A DNA stretch of 64,000 nucleotides from NCBI RefSeq assembly GCF_019399895.1, contig NC_091867.1:8011501-8075500 (forward strand), written 5' to 3'. The first letter of the stretch is position 1; the number at the start of each line of letters is the position of its first letter. Of the stretch, positions 27,463 through 40,000 are shown in pieces. Source of the stretch: Cardiocondyla obscurior. Its lineage: Eukaryota > Arthropoda > Insecta > Hymenoptera > Formicidae. The notes under the pieces were generated by a model. That model saw only the letters and a list, made by a program, of their open reading frames with translations, was not told the origin of the DNA and did not search any database. Made by a program: the position numbers and the translations under genes.

Positions 27463-30248
27463 CATTCCGGCAGCGGTAGCAGCGGCAGCGGCGGCGGTTC
27501 GACGGAGGGTGTTGTGGTGAACGTCGGTGCCAGCAACGGCGTCGGCAGCGGCGTCGGCGTCGGTGGCATGGACTGCATGCCCTTGCGCCCTGGTCCGTTC
27601 CACTACCTTATCAGCGAGCAAGCCAAGTCCCTGGTGGCCCTGCAGGAATTGCAGAATGAGGTCGGTGCCCTGCTCGAGTTCCGGGACCTCGTCATCGAGA
27701 CGTTCCCAAACCTCCGGCACAAGATGGTCGCGACGGCGTCCGCGGGTGCGTCCGTGATGTCGTCCACCTGCACCCAGAGCTCGCACATTCCGCTACCGCT
27801 GTCGAGCCCGTCCTCGCGAAGGATATGCGAGTGGGAGCCCGGCAAGATAAGACGGCGAGTGACGCGCGAAAGTAGCGGCGGCGGCGGCGGCGGTGGTAGC
27901 GGAAGCGGCGGCGGAGGTGAATCTTCATCTTCGCTACCTAGAAGCCGCAGCAACTCCCACAGCGGCGGTACCAAAAACAACTGCAGCGCAACGGTCCAGG
28001 ACTCCGGTTTCAGCACGGAGACCTCGTCGAAGGATAGCGCCTCGACGGCGATCGCGCCGCGCGCGAGCAGCCCACGGCCGAATGCGTTGGACGAGGCGGA
28101 GGATGAGCTCTGGAACTTGCTGGACGTCATCCACCGTAAAGGAATACGGTTACGGGAGGAAGTCGAGTGCCTTCAAGGTCGCCTGGGGAGCGTGGCGACG
28201 GAGGACTTAGTGTCGACGGACGTGCTCGAGGCTGTGAGACAAATCACCGGCCTTGACGATGACGACGGGACGATTGACCGAAGTAGCGACGTCGTTGATG
28301 ACGAGAACGTCAATCGGCAGGACAGCAGGGACCCGCAAGTGATAGCTCTCAGGCGGGAAAGGGAGCAGCTGCTGGATAAGGTGGCCGAACTGGAAGCGGA
28401 AACGATATCGAGTCGCGCCCGAGCCCAGGAACTACAAACGGAATTGGCTGCCTTGTCGGCGCTAAAAACTGGCCTGGAAGATCGGTTGCGGGCTGGACTG
28501 ACCGAGAACGTTACGGAAATTTTAACACCGGGCGTTCAAAGACTGCAACCCATCACGCCGGTAATTACCTCGCCCAAGAACGCCAACATTACTAGCATTA
28601 AGAGCAAAAGCTCGGCGTTTGCATCGGTGATCGGTGGTTCTGGAAGTAAAGCTCATAAAAACCGTTTTCGCACGAGGACTATCGAGAAGAATGTGCTGCT
28701 GGATGTCGTCGGGCGCAACGACGAGATGCGCAATGTCGACATCGATATTGAGGCAAACGTGAATGAAAGGCGAGTTAGGTTGGGAGCGCTCGATTCCATC
28801 CTAGTCTCGCCCACCAGGGTGACTCACGTGAAAGATGTAGATTCAAAGAAAATTGCGGCCATTCTTCGCGAGCACTCGCCCCTCGAGCTTCAACGGCACC
28901 TAATCACTACTACCGTCCATAATCAGGTAATTGACGATTTCCACTCTAATCCATCTATCTATGAAAGAAGAAAAAAAAAAAACCTTCACCTATATCTGTT
29001 AATCTCTTGACAACTTGCTCATTTAGGTTTTACAAAAAAGGCTAGACGAAGTAAAAAAGAGTAGCGAAACTCTTTCGGAACGACTGGACAAATCGCGCGA
29101 AGAAAATGACGATTTACGTTTCCAGGTGAGTCGCTTTATTAAAATCTTATTAAAAAAATTTAAAAACTATTATAATAGATGTATTTATTATTTCCCTTAG
29201 AATTACTAAATTTCTTCATTTTACTACTGGAACGTAGTTAATTATTGTCCTTCCCCTGCTGCCCACAAAGGTATACTCCGCTTCCTCTTCTCTTTACTTC
29301 TCAATTCATAATCCACCATTCCTTTACTTCTACAAACTTAATTTACCGTTTTTTTTTTCATTTATTTTTTCATTTTTTAAATCTTTTTTCTTCTTTTTCT
29401 AATATAAAATGCATTGTTTTCAGTTGGAAGAGCGAAATATTGAATTGGAAGGCACGCGGGCGCGAGTACGCGTGTTGGAGCGTCTTCAACAACGACCGCC
29501 AACGGAGACTGAGCCCGAGGCGGATTTAGAACAGCCCAGGTGCGAGCAGAACGGTCTCGAACCCGGCAGCAGTACAGAGTCCGCGCGGGACCATCATCAG
29601 CCGGTAGAGATCAAACCGTCGCCGCGGCGGCGTCCTAGTCGTATACCTTTACTCGGCAACATAAGCGGCAAGACAGCATCGACGACGCCTACAGCGAATG
29701 TAACTGCAACGATACCTGCGCGACCAGTCAGTCACGGCAGGAACGATAGCAGGGAATCGCTCAAGTCGCTAACGAGACCGCCGCGTGATTCTAGTCGCGA
29801 CAGCCATGGCGGCGGCAAGTCGTTGTCGAAACCGCGCGACTCCAGCCGGGACTCTTTGGGCAATAGGAGTTTATCCAAGAGCGGTGGTAACGGAAGCAGC
29901 AACAATAGTGTCAGCGGCGGAAACAGCAAAGAAACAAACCGGGAGTCATCTTTGAACAACCGGTCCTTGCCGCGTAACAATTCCAGCCGAGACTCCTTAA
30001 ATAAATCCTCCTCGCTGTCCCGCGCCCGTGACTCGCTGGAGTCGAACAACAATCTCGGCACGTCTTCGCCGACCACGGGAACGATTAACGTTCCTCCTCG
30101 ACGACCGCCCGCTCCCGCACGCCGTTCCCACAGCCTGGCGCGCGCAGCGACGTCCGTCGATACGGCCGAGAACGGCAAGGTACGACCCGTAAAGCAATTC
30201 TTTTGGAGCAGCTGGCTGAAGTCACCGTTGTCCAACGGCCCGGTATAG
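27463..30248 (+). CDS. Coiled-coil, Ser-rich protein with EB1-type SxIP motif, short C-terminal form (5' end missing)
   Basis: The three exons 27463-28926, 29027-29125 and 29424-30248 all join in phase 0 at canonical borders (TTGCAG acceptor, then GTAATT and GTGAGT donors). Together they give 795 residues with no initiator visible; an internal Met at 27568 has a good start context, but an upstream exon is likely. From the N-terminus there is a Gly/Ser-rich lead, a conserved-looking segment around LISEQAKSLVALQELQNE, a Gly run, a Ser-rich stretch (DSGFSTETSSKDS), coiled coil around residues 200-235 and 285-345, then a second coiled coil carried by the 33-codon exon and the start of exon 3 (VLQKRLDEV, EERNIELEG). 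After that come RRRPSRIP, three RDSSRDS-type repeats and a basic Pro-rich tail ending NGPV. The layout suggests a cytoskeletal, microtubule-associated scaffold; that is inference. I do not recognise the family name. Confidence 0.85.
29637..29648 (+). other. SRIP motif in a basic context (EB1-binding SxIP)
   Basis: The codons AGT CGT ATA CCT encode SRIP directly after RRRP, in an otherwise Ser/Pro-rich, probably disordered region. S/T-x-I/L-P flanked by basic residues is the established signal by which plus-end tracking proteins bind EB1. Whether this copy is used is inference. Confidence 0.55.
29781..30023 (+). repeat. Imperfect RDSSRDS...SLSK protein repeats within the coding exon
   Basis: Two adjacent units of 17 and 16 codons (29781-29831 and 29832-29879) both read PRDSSRDS, a short variable part, then SLSK. 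A third, looser copy (about 29976-30023) reads NSSRDSLNKSSSLSR. The region is rich in Ser and Arg, like many phospho-regulated disordered tails. Confidence 0.65.
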
Positions 30249-31057
30249 TAGAGAGCTCTTGGCAAGCCTTCTCTCCCCCAGGATGACGGACTGTAGTCGC
30301 TCTCTCTCTCTCTTAGGGACAATCACCGCCTTCGACATCATTCCCTTCGAAGTCCATTCTCTTATCCTTGGAAATCGAACTAGAAAATCGCTATCCTTTT
30401 TATTTCCCATTAATATTTCGATTCGCACTGACTTTGGTCTCGTTAAATTAAGATCGGCTAGACGGATTAAATGGCTACTCACTCTACCGTCGCTTTCATT
30501 TGACGGTCAATCCTTTTGTAGTATCTTGCTAACTGTTTCATTTCTGTATTTCTCGCCTGTAACTATTACTATTACTATCATTACGTCACATCTTTAACGT
30601 ACATATTAATTGTAACAGTGATTATATCTGTCGGTGAAACCGAGGGACGATATACATAAATTTATCGAGGATATATCTGACGTGATCTCCTATAATGATA
30701 CAGATAATGGTATGCACCGACATTTTATAACATTTATTTCCTATTTTTCCGTGACGTTTTTCTTTGTCCTATCCAATTTCCTCTAATACCATCGCGGACT
30801 TCGATACGGTACCAATGATGTACGATTACACGCAGGAACAGAATTTCCATTTTTCTACCGAGCCACTATCTTTACCTGATAATGTTCCTGGAAAAAAAAA
30901 AGAAATGCCTCTCTAACATGCAGAGACTTGAGCGAGCGAATCGACTGATTCTTGTTTTAAAACCATCAATTGTACGTCCGACCGTCCACCATACCGAAAT
31001 CAGTCTGATCTGGAGGGTAGGCGAACGTGCGTTCGAGCCCGTCCCCAACGGCGGTCC

Positions 31058-31063
31058 AATAAA
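31058..31063 (+). terminator. Candidate polyadenylation signal, short form of the coiled-coil gene
   Basis: AATAAA lies about 810 bases past the stop at 30248 and upstream of the alternative terminal exon. It fits the 3' end of the short form, but other AT-rich sites could serve. Confidence 0.3.
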
Positions 31064-32808
31064 GAAAGAAAGTGGCCCCTTCTCGCGTGCCGCCGGTTTT
31101 TTCTCGTAAGTTATGCTTCTTTTATTATCATTTGCTTCGATGCTTCTTTCCTGGATGTGGTGAGCTGTAGCCTTTATCTTTTCAATCCACTTTTATTCCC
31201 ACCCCCCTGCCCACACTAGTAGAATATACACAATGGTTTGAACGTTCTCACTTGGATTTTGGCATGCGCACGTACCCGTAGTTAAATCTCCCGGATTGCA
31301 AATATATAAGATACTTCTGCAAATATATTACGTGAGTTCTTTAAGCTATTGGAATGAATAACGTAGTTTTAATACGCTTTTGTTTGAATTATATAGAACT
31401 AATAGGTATTAATCGTTTAGTTTATTGCAGTAGATTCAATTTTTTTTTTATATATTATTTTTAAGACACGTTTTTCTTTTTGCTTTTCTGTCGAAAAAGA
31501 TCGCTTGTTCTACACGTTATTTTATAACAGAAAATAATATATTTTTAGGTATCTTATTTCTTAGAATCTTAATAGTAGTGTTAAAACACACGGTAAAACG
31601 AACAGTTTCTTATATTATTTCAAAATCGCATCGCGAAAGGTGTACACGGTTACTCGCACATTGGACATTGCCGCTTTTTCTTTTTCTTTGCAATTTATGT
31701 ACGAGAAATCCATTAATTTGTGCATGCGCGGCCGATCACAGAATATTTGATCAAAGTCTACGCATCCATCGTGATAAGCGCGAGCTTTCATCACATAGCT
31801 TTGTTTTAGTACGACCGACCGCTCGGTAGAATTAGAAATATCCTAGCACCACATTTAGATTATCACATTTGTCTTTCGTTCATAAAAATGCAAACAGCCG
31901 TGAATGCTCGGTTCGTCGCATTATCCATCTGTCTTTCGTACATTTTGCTGATACGTCTTTTCGAGCATCTGTTATTCGCACGATGTGGGGAAAAAAAAAG
32001 AGAGAAAAAGAAAAGCCATTTATTTAGCACGTGCATATTTTTATCGTCAGCATTCATCGCCAGCGAATTTTCTCCTTGCTCTTTTAAACGTATGTTGTGT
32101 GTTTAAATTTCGTTTGCTCTTTTCGTTTGCCGAGATTTAATCTTATTTGCTAGCGTAGCTTGTATGTGGAGCATAGAAACCCGAGAGAGCTGTTATAGTC
32201 GCGATCGATCATAGCCGCGTTTGCGATCAGCGATTTTGAGAAGAAAATGAATCGACCACACGCTTACCTGCTTGGATTCCCCCCAGTTCATTATCCATCT
32301 CATGTCCAGCAATATCGCGCGGGACAGTTTTATATTTTTTACGACACATGCGTTCCATTCGCTAAAATAATTTAGAACGTTTCTCTCTATCTAAATATCA
32401 CGATTCTTATTTACATTTCTTACGAATTCGAATCATCAGTAGTAAATGCGCTTCGTATTAAAGTCTTACTTTCGCCTATATATACTATATACATATATTA
32501 TACAAATATAAGGAATGATAGATAGCATCTTGATAGTATTAAAAGCCAGTAACGCTGATACCTTTTTTTTTACAGATTATTGCCACTACGTTTAACATGT
32601 AATTTTCTTTTGTGTAAATTTTGTTAAAAAAAAAAACACACAAGATTGATACAATTTAGCAGCTCTAAATAATGTATAAAATTTATCTTTTTTATGCATC
32701 TCTAAAGCGATGCTGTAGTTTCGGCAGGAAGGCTCTGTCGCTTTATGAGAGAACAGTCGGGCGCATTTGATTTATTCATTTAGGTAATTTGAATTCCGTG
32801 TCTTTCAG

Positions 32809-33123
32809 AACTGCGCCGAGCCAGCGTGTTCCTGGTGTTCGACCAACAGCAGTTTCCGCCACAGCGACTCGTCCCTTTATCCGGATTCCTTGAATCAAGA
32901 GACATCTTCGGTCACCGGCTCCACACGGGTGGAATTCATAATTGGCTCGCCCACCAGGCACTTCCGCACGAACTCTGCGTGGCCTCATCGTTATTTCGAC
33001 AGTATCGACTCGGCGGCTACGGTGCCAGAAAGCCTGCTAACCGACGAGTTCCCTCTGCGACGTGGTGAAGCCCTGGCAGAGTGCGATTCGCTCGAGTGTC
33101 ATCCGATTTCGAGCGAATATTAA
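32809..33123 (+). CDS. Alternative terminal exon of the coiled-coil gene (long form)
   Basis: TCTTTCAG precedes a 104-codon frame beginning NCAEPACSWCS and ending HPISSEY before TAA. The previous exon contains an in-frame donor AAG/GTACGA at 30180 (exon end 30179), and joining the two keeps phase 0. The long form therefore replaces the 22-residue tail VRPVKQFFWSS...NGPV by 104 residues and reaches 877 residues from the first visible codon. The peptide is Ser-rich with several Cys near its start and acidic near its end. I recognise no domain. The phase match and the open frame make this a real exon in my judgement; use of the alternative donor needs transcript evidence. Confidence 0.75.
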   Translation, partial: NCAEPACSWCSTNSSFRHSDSSLYPDSLNQETSSVTGSTRVEFIIGSPTRHFRTNSAWPHRYFDSIDSAATVPESLLTDEFPLRRGEALAECDSLECHPISSEY

Positions 33124-36100
33124 ATAGTGCCGACATTAACGCGAAGCTAGTTAAACGGCGAGTTGCGTGGAGTTAAGCTCCTTGCTCCGGCTTCTTTCAT
33201 ACCATTATTTCATACCACATTACTGGTTATGCTTCTACGCGGCCTTGCATGCGTTGTGTCACCGATGCATACATAAATGTATACATAACAAGAATTCTAG
33301 ACACGTAAAACATATTCGTTCAAATGATACGACGCGCTGGAAATGTGACACTGGCGTTCTCAATGACTCTTATTCTGTGCCTTTTTAATCGAATGTTTTT
33401 TCGTTTTTATTTTGTTGAGGAGTCGAAAACCACGGCGATTCTAGACGTACAGAAATTTAACGATTCTAAACTGAAGTATAACAGCATTTTCCTCAGAAGT
33501 TGATATGTACTGCCCCCCGAATTGCATTTAAAGAACATTTCATACATCTTTGTAACACGACGGAGATTTTTTAGCAGGCAGTTTTGCTTTCTGGCAATAA
33601 CTGAGAAAATGCTTAAAGCTGTTACTTTCACTTTGAGGAAAATGCGCGATCTAAAGACGGTAGTACGATCAAGTTTAATTTTTCATAACTTTGTCATGTT
33701 TAAATACAGTTTTTCAAATTTATATAAAAATATAAAATTTGTTTATGAAAGTAAAAAAAAATAGTATACACGTACGTATCAATATATAATACAATTTTTT
33801 TTCGAATTAACAAAAAAAAAAATGTGTACAAGAATATACGTTTTTTTTCATCTCTGCTCGAAGTTTTCACGCATACGTGTAAAATATATACCTGAGTTAT
33901 CACAAACCTAAAAGTTATATATAATTTATATTAATTAAGAAACATTTTTGAATATTTTATAAAATCGCATATCAATAAGTGCAATGGTAAATACTTATAT
34001 ATTTTTTTTTTTTTGTTTCAATGTTATGTTTAATACTATTTTCCACGTGTATTTGGTTTACCTAACCAACATCAAGAATGAGTTTGTTAATCAAACTTTC
34101 AATTACTTGGTCAACGTTCGGTAACAATATTTCGTAACTTCATACATTTTACGTCTTTATGTATCACTATTTGTATGTATTTCACGAATATTTCTAATTT
34201 CTTTTACTTTTAGGCGAAAAGCTTTGGTTTAATAAAAGTGTATCGTTAGCAGTCGAGTGTTGTGGAAAGGTCCGCTCGGGTTACTAGCTCGCGACAGAAG
34301 ATAACAGTCGATATATCTCACATTCCATAACTGCAATTTCATATTCCATTTAGCATTTCTATTTTCGAATTAAATCTATGTTGTGATTAATTACTATTTT
34401 ATTTATTACGTTTGTTATTATAATGTGGATTTATGTCCAAGTGTAGCCGATGTTAAGTTGACGATACGAAAACAGTGCTATGCATTAAAAGAAGTGCGTG
34501 GTGATTGTTGAAAAATTTAAAAGACAAAGCATATGTTGGAGTTTTCATTGAATATGAAAATATGTTGAGGGTTCTTTAGTCACACTTTCTCAAAAACAAC
34601 ACATATCATTTAATTATCATGCGCTTGTCCGCAAGATGCAATAACGGGTTGTACATTGGAGAGATATACATCGAATGCATGAACGAACAATGAATGCGAA
34701 CAGAACGAATAAAAATGCGGTGTATTAATCAAGTTTTCAAAACAATTTTAATTTCGTATTTGCCGTTCATTCGTTTTTCGTTCTCAACGTGTATATTTGA
34801 GTGATAAAATGTGAACGATGTGAAACTCTTACTCGTTATAGGAAGGTTAAAGCTCGTCGAATTCACCGGAATCGTGTATTTCAATGTGCGATAATTAAAT
34901 CCTACGATGCCCGCGACTCCGGAAAGAGCACTTTCTACTACACAGTTCCTCGTTTCAACAACCAATTTAATTATTTATAACTAATAACGTGACGATTGTG
35001 AACACTGATTAATAATCACAGACAAAACCTGTGATCTTAGCTATAAATAACCGTGAAACATGTGATTAACATATAGTTTAAGGTGTAAGCCACAGGACTG
35101 ACGGATTTTACTTATTATTTAGCGCCTAATATCTTTACGCGCGATGGAAACGAACAGGGGAACCGGCGCGCACTCGGTGAATTTTTGCTCTTTTCCTTGT
35201 CTTATTTTCCTTCTTGTACAATGAGGTTCGTGATGCCAGCGAAAATGCTCAGATATTATTGTTATTCGTACAGCCGGTGGACTTTAGTGCTCGTATCGAC
35301 GTGCTCGCTGCCGACTGGAGGCTATTATTTTTATACCTTTAATTAACAAGAAAGAGCATATAAATGGGCTGCGGGGGTGCAGCATCCTCTCGGTATTGAC
35401 GGTTATTTAAGCGCTGTCACTGTATTATATTTTATCTAGTTTAGATATGTCTTATCATTATAGAATTATTAATTATTGTTTTACGAATACACACCGATAT
35501 TTGTACATAGAGGACGTCGCGATTTATTTAAATAAATTAGCTATAATGTAAATAAATATTATATGTAACGAATCTGCGATGATGTGATCCTATTAATAAA
35601 AAGAATTACTTGAAAATTACAAGAGAGATATGCTCTCACAGATCTCAAATACAGGACCTAGTTAGCGTAGAGCTGACAACCGACCTAACAAGGCTAATCT
35701 AAGTGTGTCGTGAACGCAACATTGTGGCCTCTGAATAGGGGACATAATGATATAGGCTGAGGCTCGTTCTGAGCTGCGGTGCCATTGGAAAAAAACCAAA
35801 TTTATTTCATCGAAATAAATACCACTTTAGATAAAAAGAAGTGTTCTAAAAAATTGGCATTTTCACACGTATTTCAAGTCAAAAACGAAAACTCGAGATA
35901 CTTTATCTCTTCAGTTGTATGATTATGTAACTAATATGTTTCTTATCGTATTTATGCAGCTAAAGAATTTCTTATAAGAAAATGCCTTTTGATAAACAGC
36001 TATGTAGAAATAAATCGCGTTACCGTGAAACTATTTGTTTTTTAAAACATTTTGAAACGACGACTTTACACTAATGAAGTCTTTTGTCTTTTTTTTTTTT

Positions 36101-36906
36101 TATGTAATCCTAGGTGAGATAACAACGTTGAATTATGCAGTTCCGATTTCATTAAACTATTTTTTTTTTTTTTTACATATATTTCAAGTTTATTGAAAGT
36201 AGTATGAAAGCGTAATTATTTAAAAGAAAAGTTAAGCATAAAATTGTTATGTACAATTAAAATTCGCAGTAAAAATAGTGCACTTACACTATCGTGCTAA
36301 ATAACGAGTAATTATACGTTGTTTAACACTAAACGACCACGTTTATCTGTTTTATTTCTAGAGAATGCGTAGTTGTTGAACATTGTTGTAACATGAATGT
36401 TCGAAAAGAAATATCTTTTATTATATTTTGCAGTTATAGGTCTACTTTAACTTCGTAATATTAATTTTAATTACGATGTAATTTTTTTTTTTCTAGTTTT
36501 CAGAAGGATGAAAAATAAGTTGACGTGGATTAAAGTTAATTTGCATTAGCAGAAAATTAAAGAGAAAACACTTAATTTTATTTTATTATTTTTTTTTTAA
36601 TACGAACTTGAGAGTTTCCAATCTTTTTCTCGAGTAATTTAAATCGATAGTAAATTCATGAAGATTTTGTACTCTTCGGGTGTAAATGTCAGTCAAAGTT
36701 ACGAAGGTAATTGTCCGTTTGACTTAGCCGTACTTTGAAATTGCCGCATTTAAAGACGTTTTCGTCACGTTTCCTTCGACGATCAGATTGCGTGCGGATG
36801 TTTTCTTGCCGGATTAAATGCCACTTCTGCTAAACGGGTTTACGAGCAGGCATTAATACCACACGTAACATCACGCGAGCGGGTTAATAAATAGTTTACC
36901 GATTAG
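33124..36906. other. 3' flank of the coiled-coil gene and intergenic DNA
   Basis: There is no supported coding exon. The first part is probably 3' untranslated sequence of the long form: AATAAA occurs at 34231-34236 and 35595-35600, among others. The rest is AT-rich with poly-T runs near 36090 and 36165. A 9-bp perfect hairpin lies at 35800-35820. Confidence 0.5.
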
Positions 36907-37018
36907 CATCGTCCTACGAGAGCGTCTCGCTGGATCCGCGAGCGAAAGATCCGGATGCTGTCGAAGATATCCAAGGAGACCTTGCGGAATTCCAGGCAAC
37001 GCGCGATATGATCGATAA
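36907..37018 (+). other. Candidate N-terminal exon of the decayed transporter
   Basis: The bases after GATTAG encode an acidic stretch (SSYESVSLDPRAKD, then VEDIQGDLAEFQATRDMID) that stays open to a strong donor, AA/GTAAGA at 37019. The leftover two bases fit the phase of the next exon at 37090 across a 71-base intron. Acidic soluble N-termini are usual in SLC36 transporters. No initiator Met is visible in this frame and stops lie just upstream, so it would need a further exon or be part of the decay. Another frame (MLSKISKETLRNS) crosses the same bases, so this is tentative. Confidence 0.33.
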
Positions 37019-37089
37019 GTAAGATATTTTCTGTTGGGCATTTAAATACGAGGCGCGCATTTACATTCTTGATCCGATGCTGATGACAG

Positions 37090-40000
37090 AGCTCGCGTCT
37101 CAAAAGGGCAAGTCGCGGGAAATAATCTAGCCGAGCGGTCGATCCAGGAAGATGCGTACGATCCCTTCACTAATCGCGCTTCCACGTTTCTGACCTCGTA
37201 CGTTGTCCGCCTTTAATCCTAAACTGCGCGATTAACGTGAAATATATTCGTGAAATATTTATCATTGCGCAGAACGACGTGGGAAACGATTGTACGCGAT
37301 AAATTTTGTAAAATTAATCGGGATTAACGGTTGGATTAACGATTAAACGTTATCTTATTTATTACACGCGGTTAGCTTATCGGGCACGCAGAAAAAAAAA
37401 TCATGTCTGTATTATTCGCGATAAACGTTTCGCAGAGATTTCGCCGTGTTCATGCATCTGGTGAAGAGTGCGATGGGCACCGACGTGCTTTTCCTGCCGC
37501 ACGCGTTTCGAAGGACCGGCTACGCGTCGTCGATCGTCTGCGGTATCGGCGTCGGTACGCTGTGCGTTCACACGGCCGTTATCGTCATACATGAGAATAC
37601 GGGAAAGCTCGGAGAGAACCTTTCCTTCCTCGAGTCGTCGCCGGCTGAGCATTTAAAAACCGATAAACACCCGGCGGGAACGGAAAAGAAGGAAACAGCC
37701 CGGCGACACTCTCGCCCTTACGCCGCCGATGACTCAATTGTTTGCGAATCGGCGCCGCCGATGAGATAAGCTATTAAACATAGAGGGAAAGGAAGGTCCC
37801 ATCGCGCGAAACCGCATCCGAATGCAGACGGGTTCCTTTTTCTCTTTCTTCCTCTCTCTTTCTTTCTCGATTCACAGGTGCAATGCTCCCAGGAGTTATG
37901 CAGGCGCAATCACGTGCCCAAGTTGGATTTTGCCGAAACGGCGCAGTTCTCCTTCCAGGCGGGACCGGAGAGGATTCGAAAGTACGGCAGGCTATTCGGC
38001 GTAGTTACCAACGTGATCATTTGCTCCGTACACTTTCAGGCCGCCGTTGATATACATCTTGTACGTGGCCACGTCATTCCAACAGGTATACGACAGAGCA
38101 CCGCGGATACCGCCGGTGCCGGAAGTCGAGGCGATAAAACAGCATCGTGACGTCCGTTCGGTGACGAATAAAAATCCTCTTACCCGGAGTACCCCCGGTC
38201 CGGAACGGCCGGCCTCAATTTCAACCGCCGGCTCTCTTTACGAAACCGCAAGCCGTCGCTTGTACAGAGAACGGAAGATCCTTCGCTTCCACCGGTCACC
38301 CGGAAATCGCAGCTCGGTGTTTCAATCAAAGAAACACCGACCTAAGGTCCACTCTCGCAGACGGGGTGGGGAAAAATCTTTTTGCTGCCTGGATCGCATT
38401 TTATTTTACGCGCGCCGGTCTACCTCGCGTTTTCGCTGCATTAACCAAATAACAGAGATTGAACAAACAGTGCCGATGCGATACGACAAATTGCGGGAAA
38501 TCGCGATATCTATCTTGAAATCAAATCAGCGCCTTTTCTTTTTTTTTTTTTTTTTTTCCCCTCCGCGATAAGTTTTCACTCGTTTCGACGTAATCGCGGA
38601 TATCTTTAATTCAGAGATATCCGGCGTTATATCAAAGCCGAATTAGTTACGCAACGCGTATCGCTTTGTGCACCGCGGCGCTCATTTCCAGGTGATAGAA
38701 TTCTTCTCGAGTCTCGAGATGAACCTACGTCTCTACGTCGTTATCTTCTTCCCCGTCACCTGCGCCCTGGGATTCGCGCCGAACCTGTGGTATCTTGCGC
38801 CGTTCTCCGTCGTCGGTGCTCTCTTCCTGTTTCTCGGGGTCTACATCGCGCTTTATTATTTCCTGGAGGATACTCCCGATCCCCGTAGACTTGACGCCCT
38901 AACGACCGTTCTACCCGTGCCCATGTATTGCGCCATTATTATGTTTGCCTTTCACAATATGACTCTGTACCTGCCGCTGTAGAACGGAATAATGCATCCC
39001 GGCTGTATGCATCGATTGATCGTCGCCAGCACGTCCCTCAACGCCATCGTCTACCTGGCTTTCGGTTTACTCGGCTACTACAAGTACCCGAAACGCTTGC
39101 GACACCGTAATTAAGAACTTGCCCATGGAGGAGACGTAGGTGGATTAATTTTCTACCTTGCGAAATACTCGCGCTACTACTCGCCGATATATTTATATAA
39201 TTAGTACCTTAACGTTGAAGATATTTGACATATTTCTCTCTGTTTTCCTTTCCCTTTCGATCAATTATCGTTAATTACATTTCGATCAAGTACTAGCCGG
39301 AATTTTGGCGGACCGCTCGGCGCACGAAATACCGGACGGAATTACGTCAGTTTCACGTGCAAATGAACTTTGTTACTTCGCCAGGGATGTCAGCTAAATT
39401 GTTATCAACGGTAATTACCCTGTGCACGAGAACGTGCGACAATCGGTAAATATCTCGGCTATGAGTTTTGAAAACTGACAGCTGTATAATTAACGTCTCG
39501 TAATCGGCGGTCGCAGAACAGGATGTGCTTAACATTTACGTGGCCGCGCATTTTTTTCTACGCGCACGTTATTCCCGATTTTCACGTTCTATCGCTCGGC
39601 GTGCCTAGTCGAAGTGGACGGGCTTATCCTTCGAATAACGTAAATTTTTAACAAAAGCGAAACGGGATAGGCAGCCAACCATGAGCTGGAAAATACGCGA
39701 GGGTCAGTTTGACCACGTGAACGTGAAGGACTCGACCCCGGCTCGAAACTAGTTTAAAAGACAATTTCAGTCAAATTGTCGGAATAGTTATATCTAGACA
39801 ATGCGTCCTGACGACTTCACGTGTCGTTGATTGCAATATGTAGATGTAATATTCGAGGAATTGTCCGAGCGCGAATCAACTCGTTCCGCCGATTGATTTG
39901 CATTTACGTCGCATAAAATTTCGAGTTATTAAATCCGACCGTTTATCTGCACGTAATGAGTAATGTCCTGAATTATTCAGATTATTATTAACACGTGTCG

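Noticed and set aside
27603..28130. 175-codon minus-strand frame
   Set aside because: Antisense shadow of the large coiled-coil exon.
38047..38571. 174-codon frame continuing past YVATSFQQ
   Set aside because: Only the first 13 codons match the transporter; after the donor at 38086 it reads intron down to a poly-T run.
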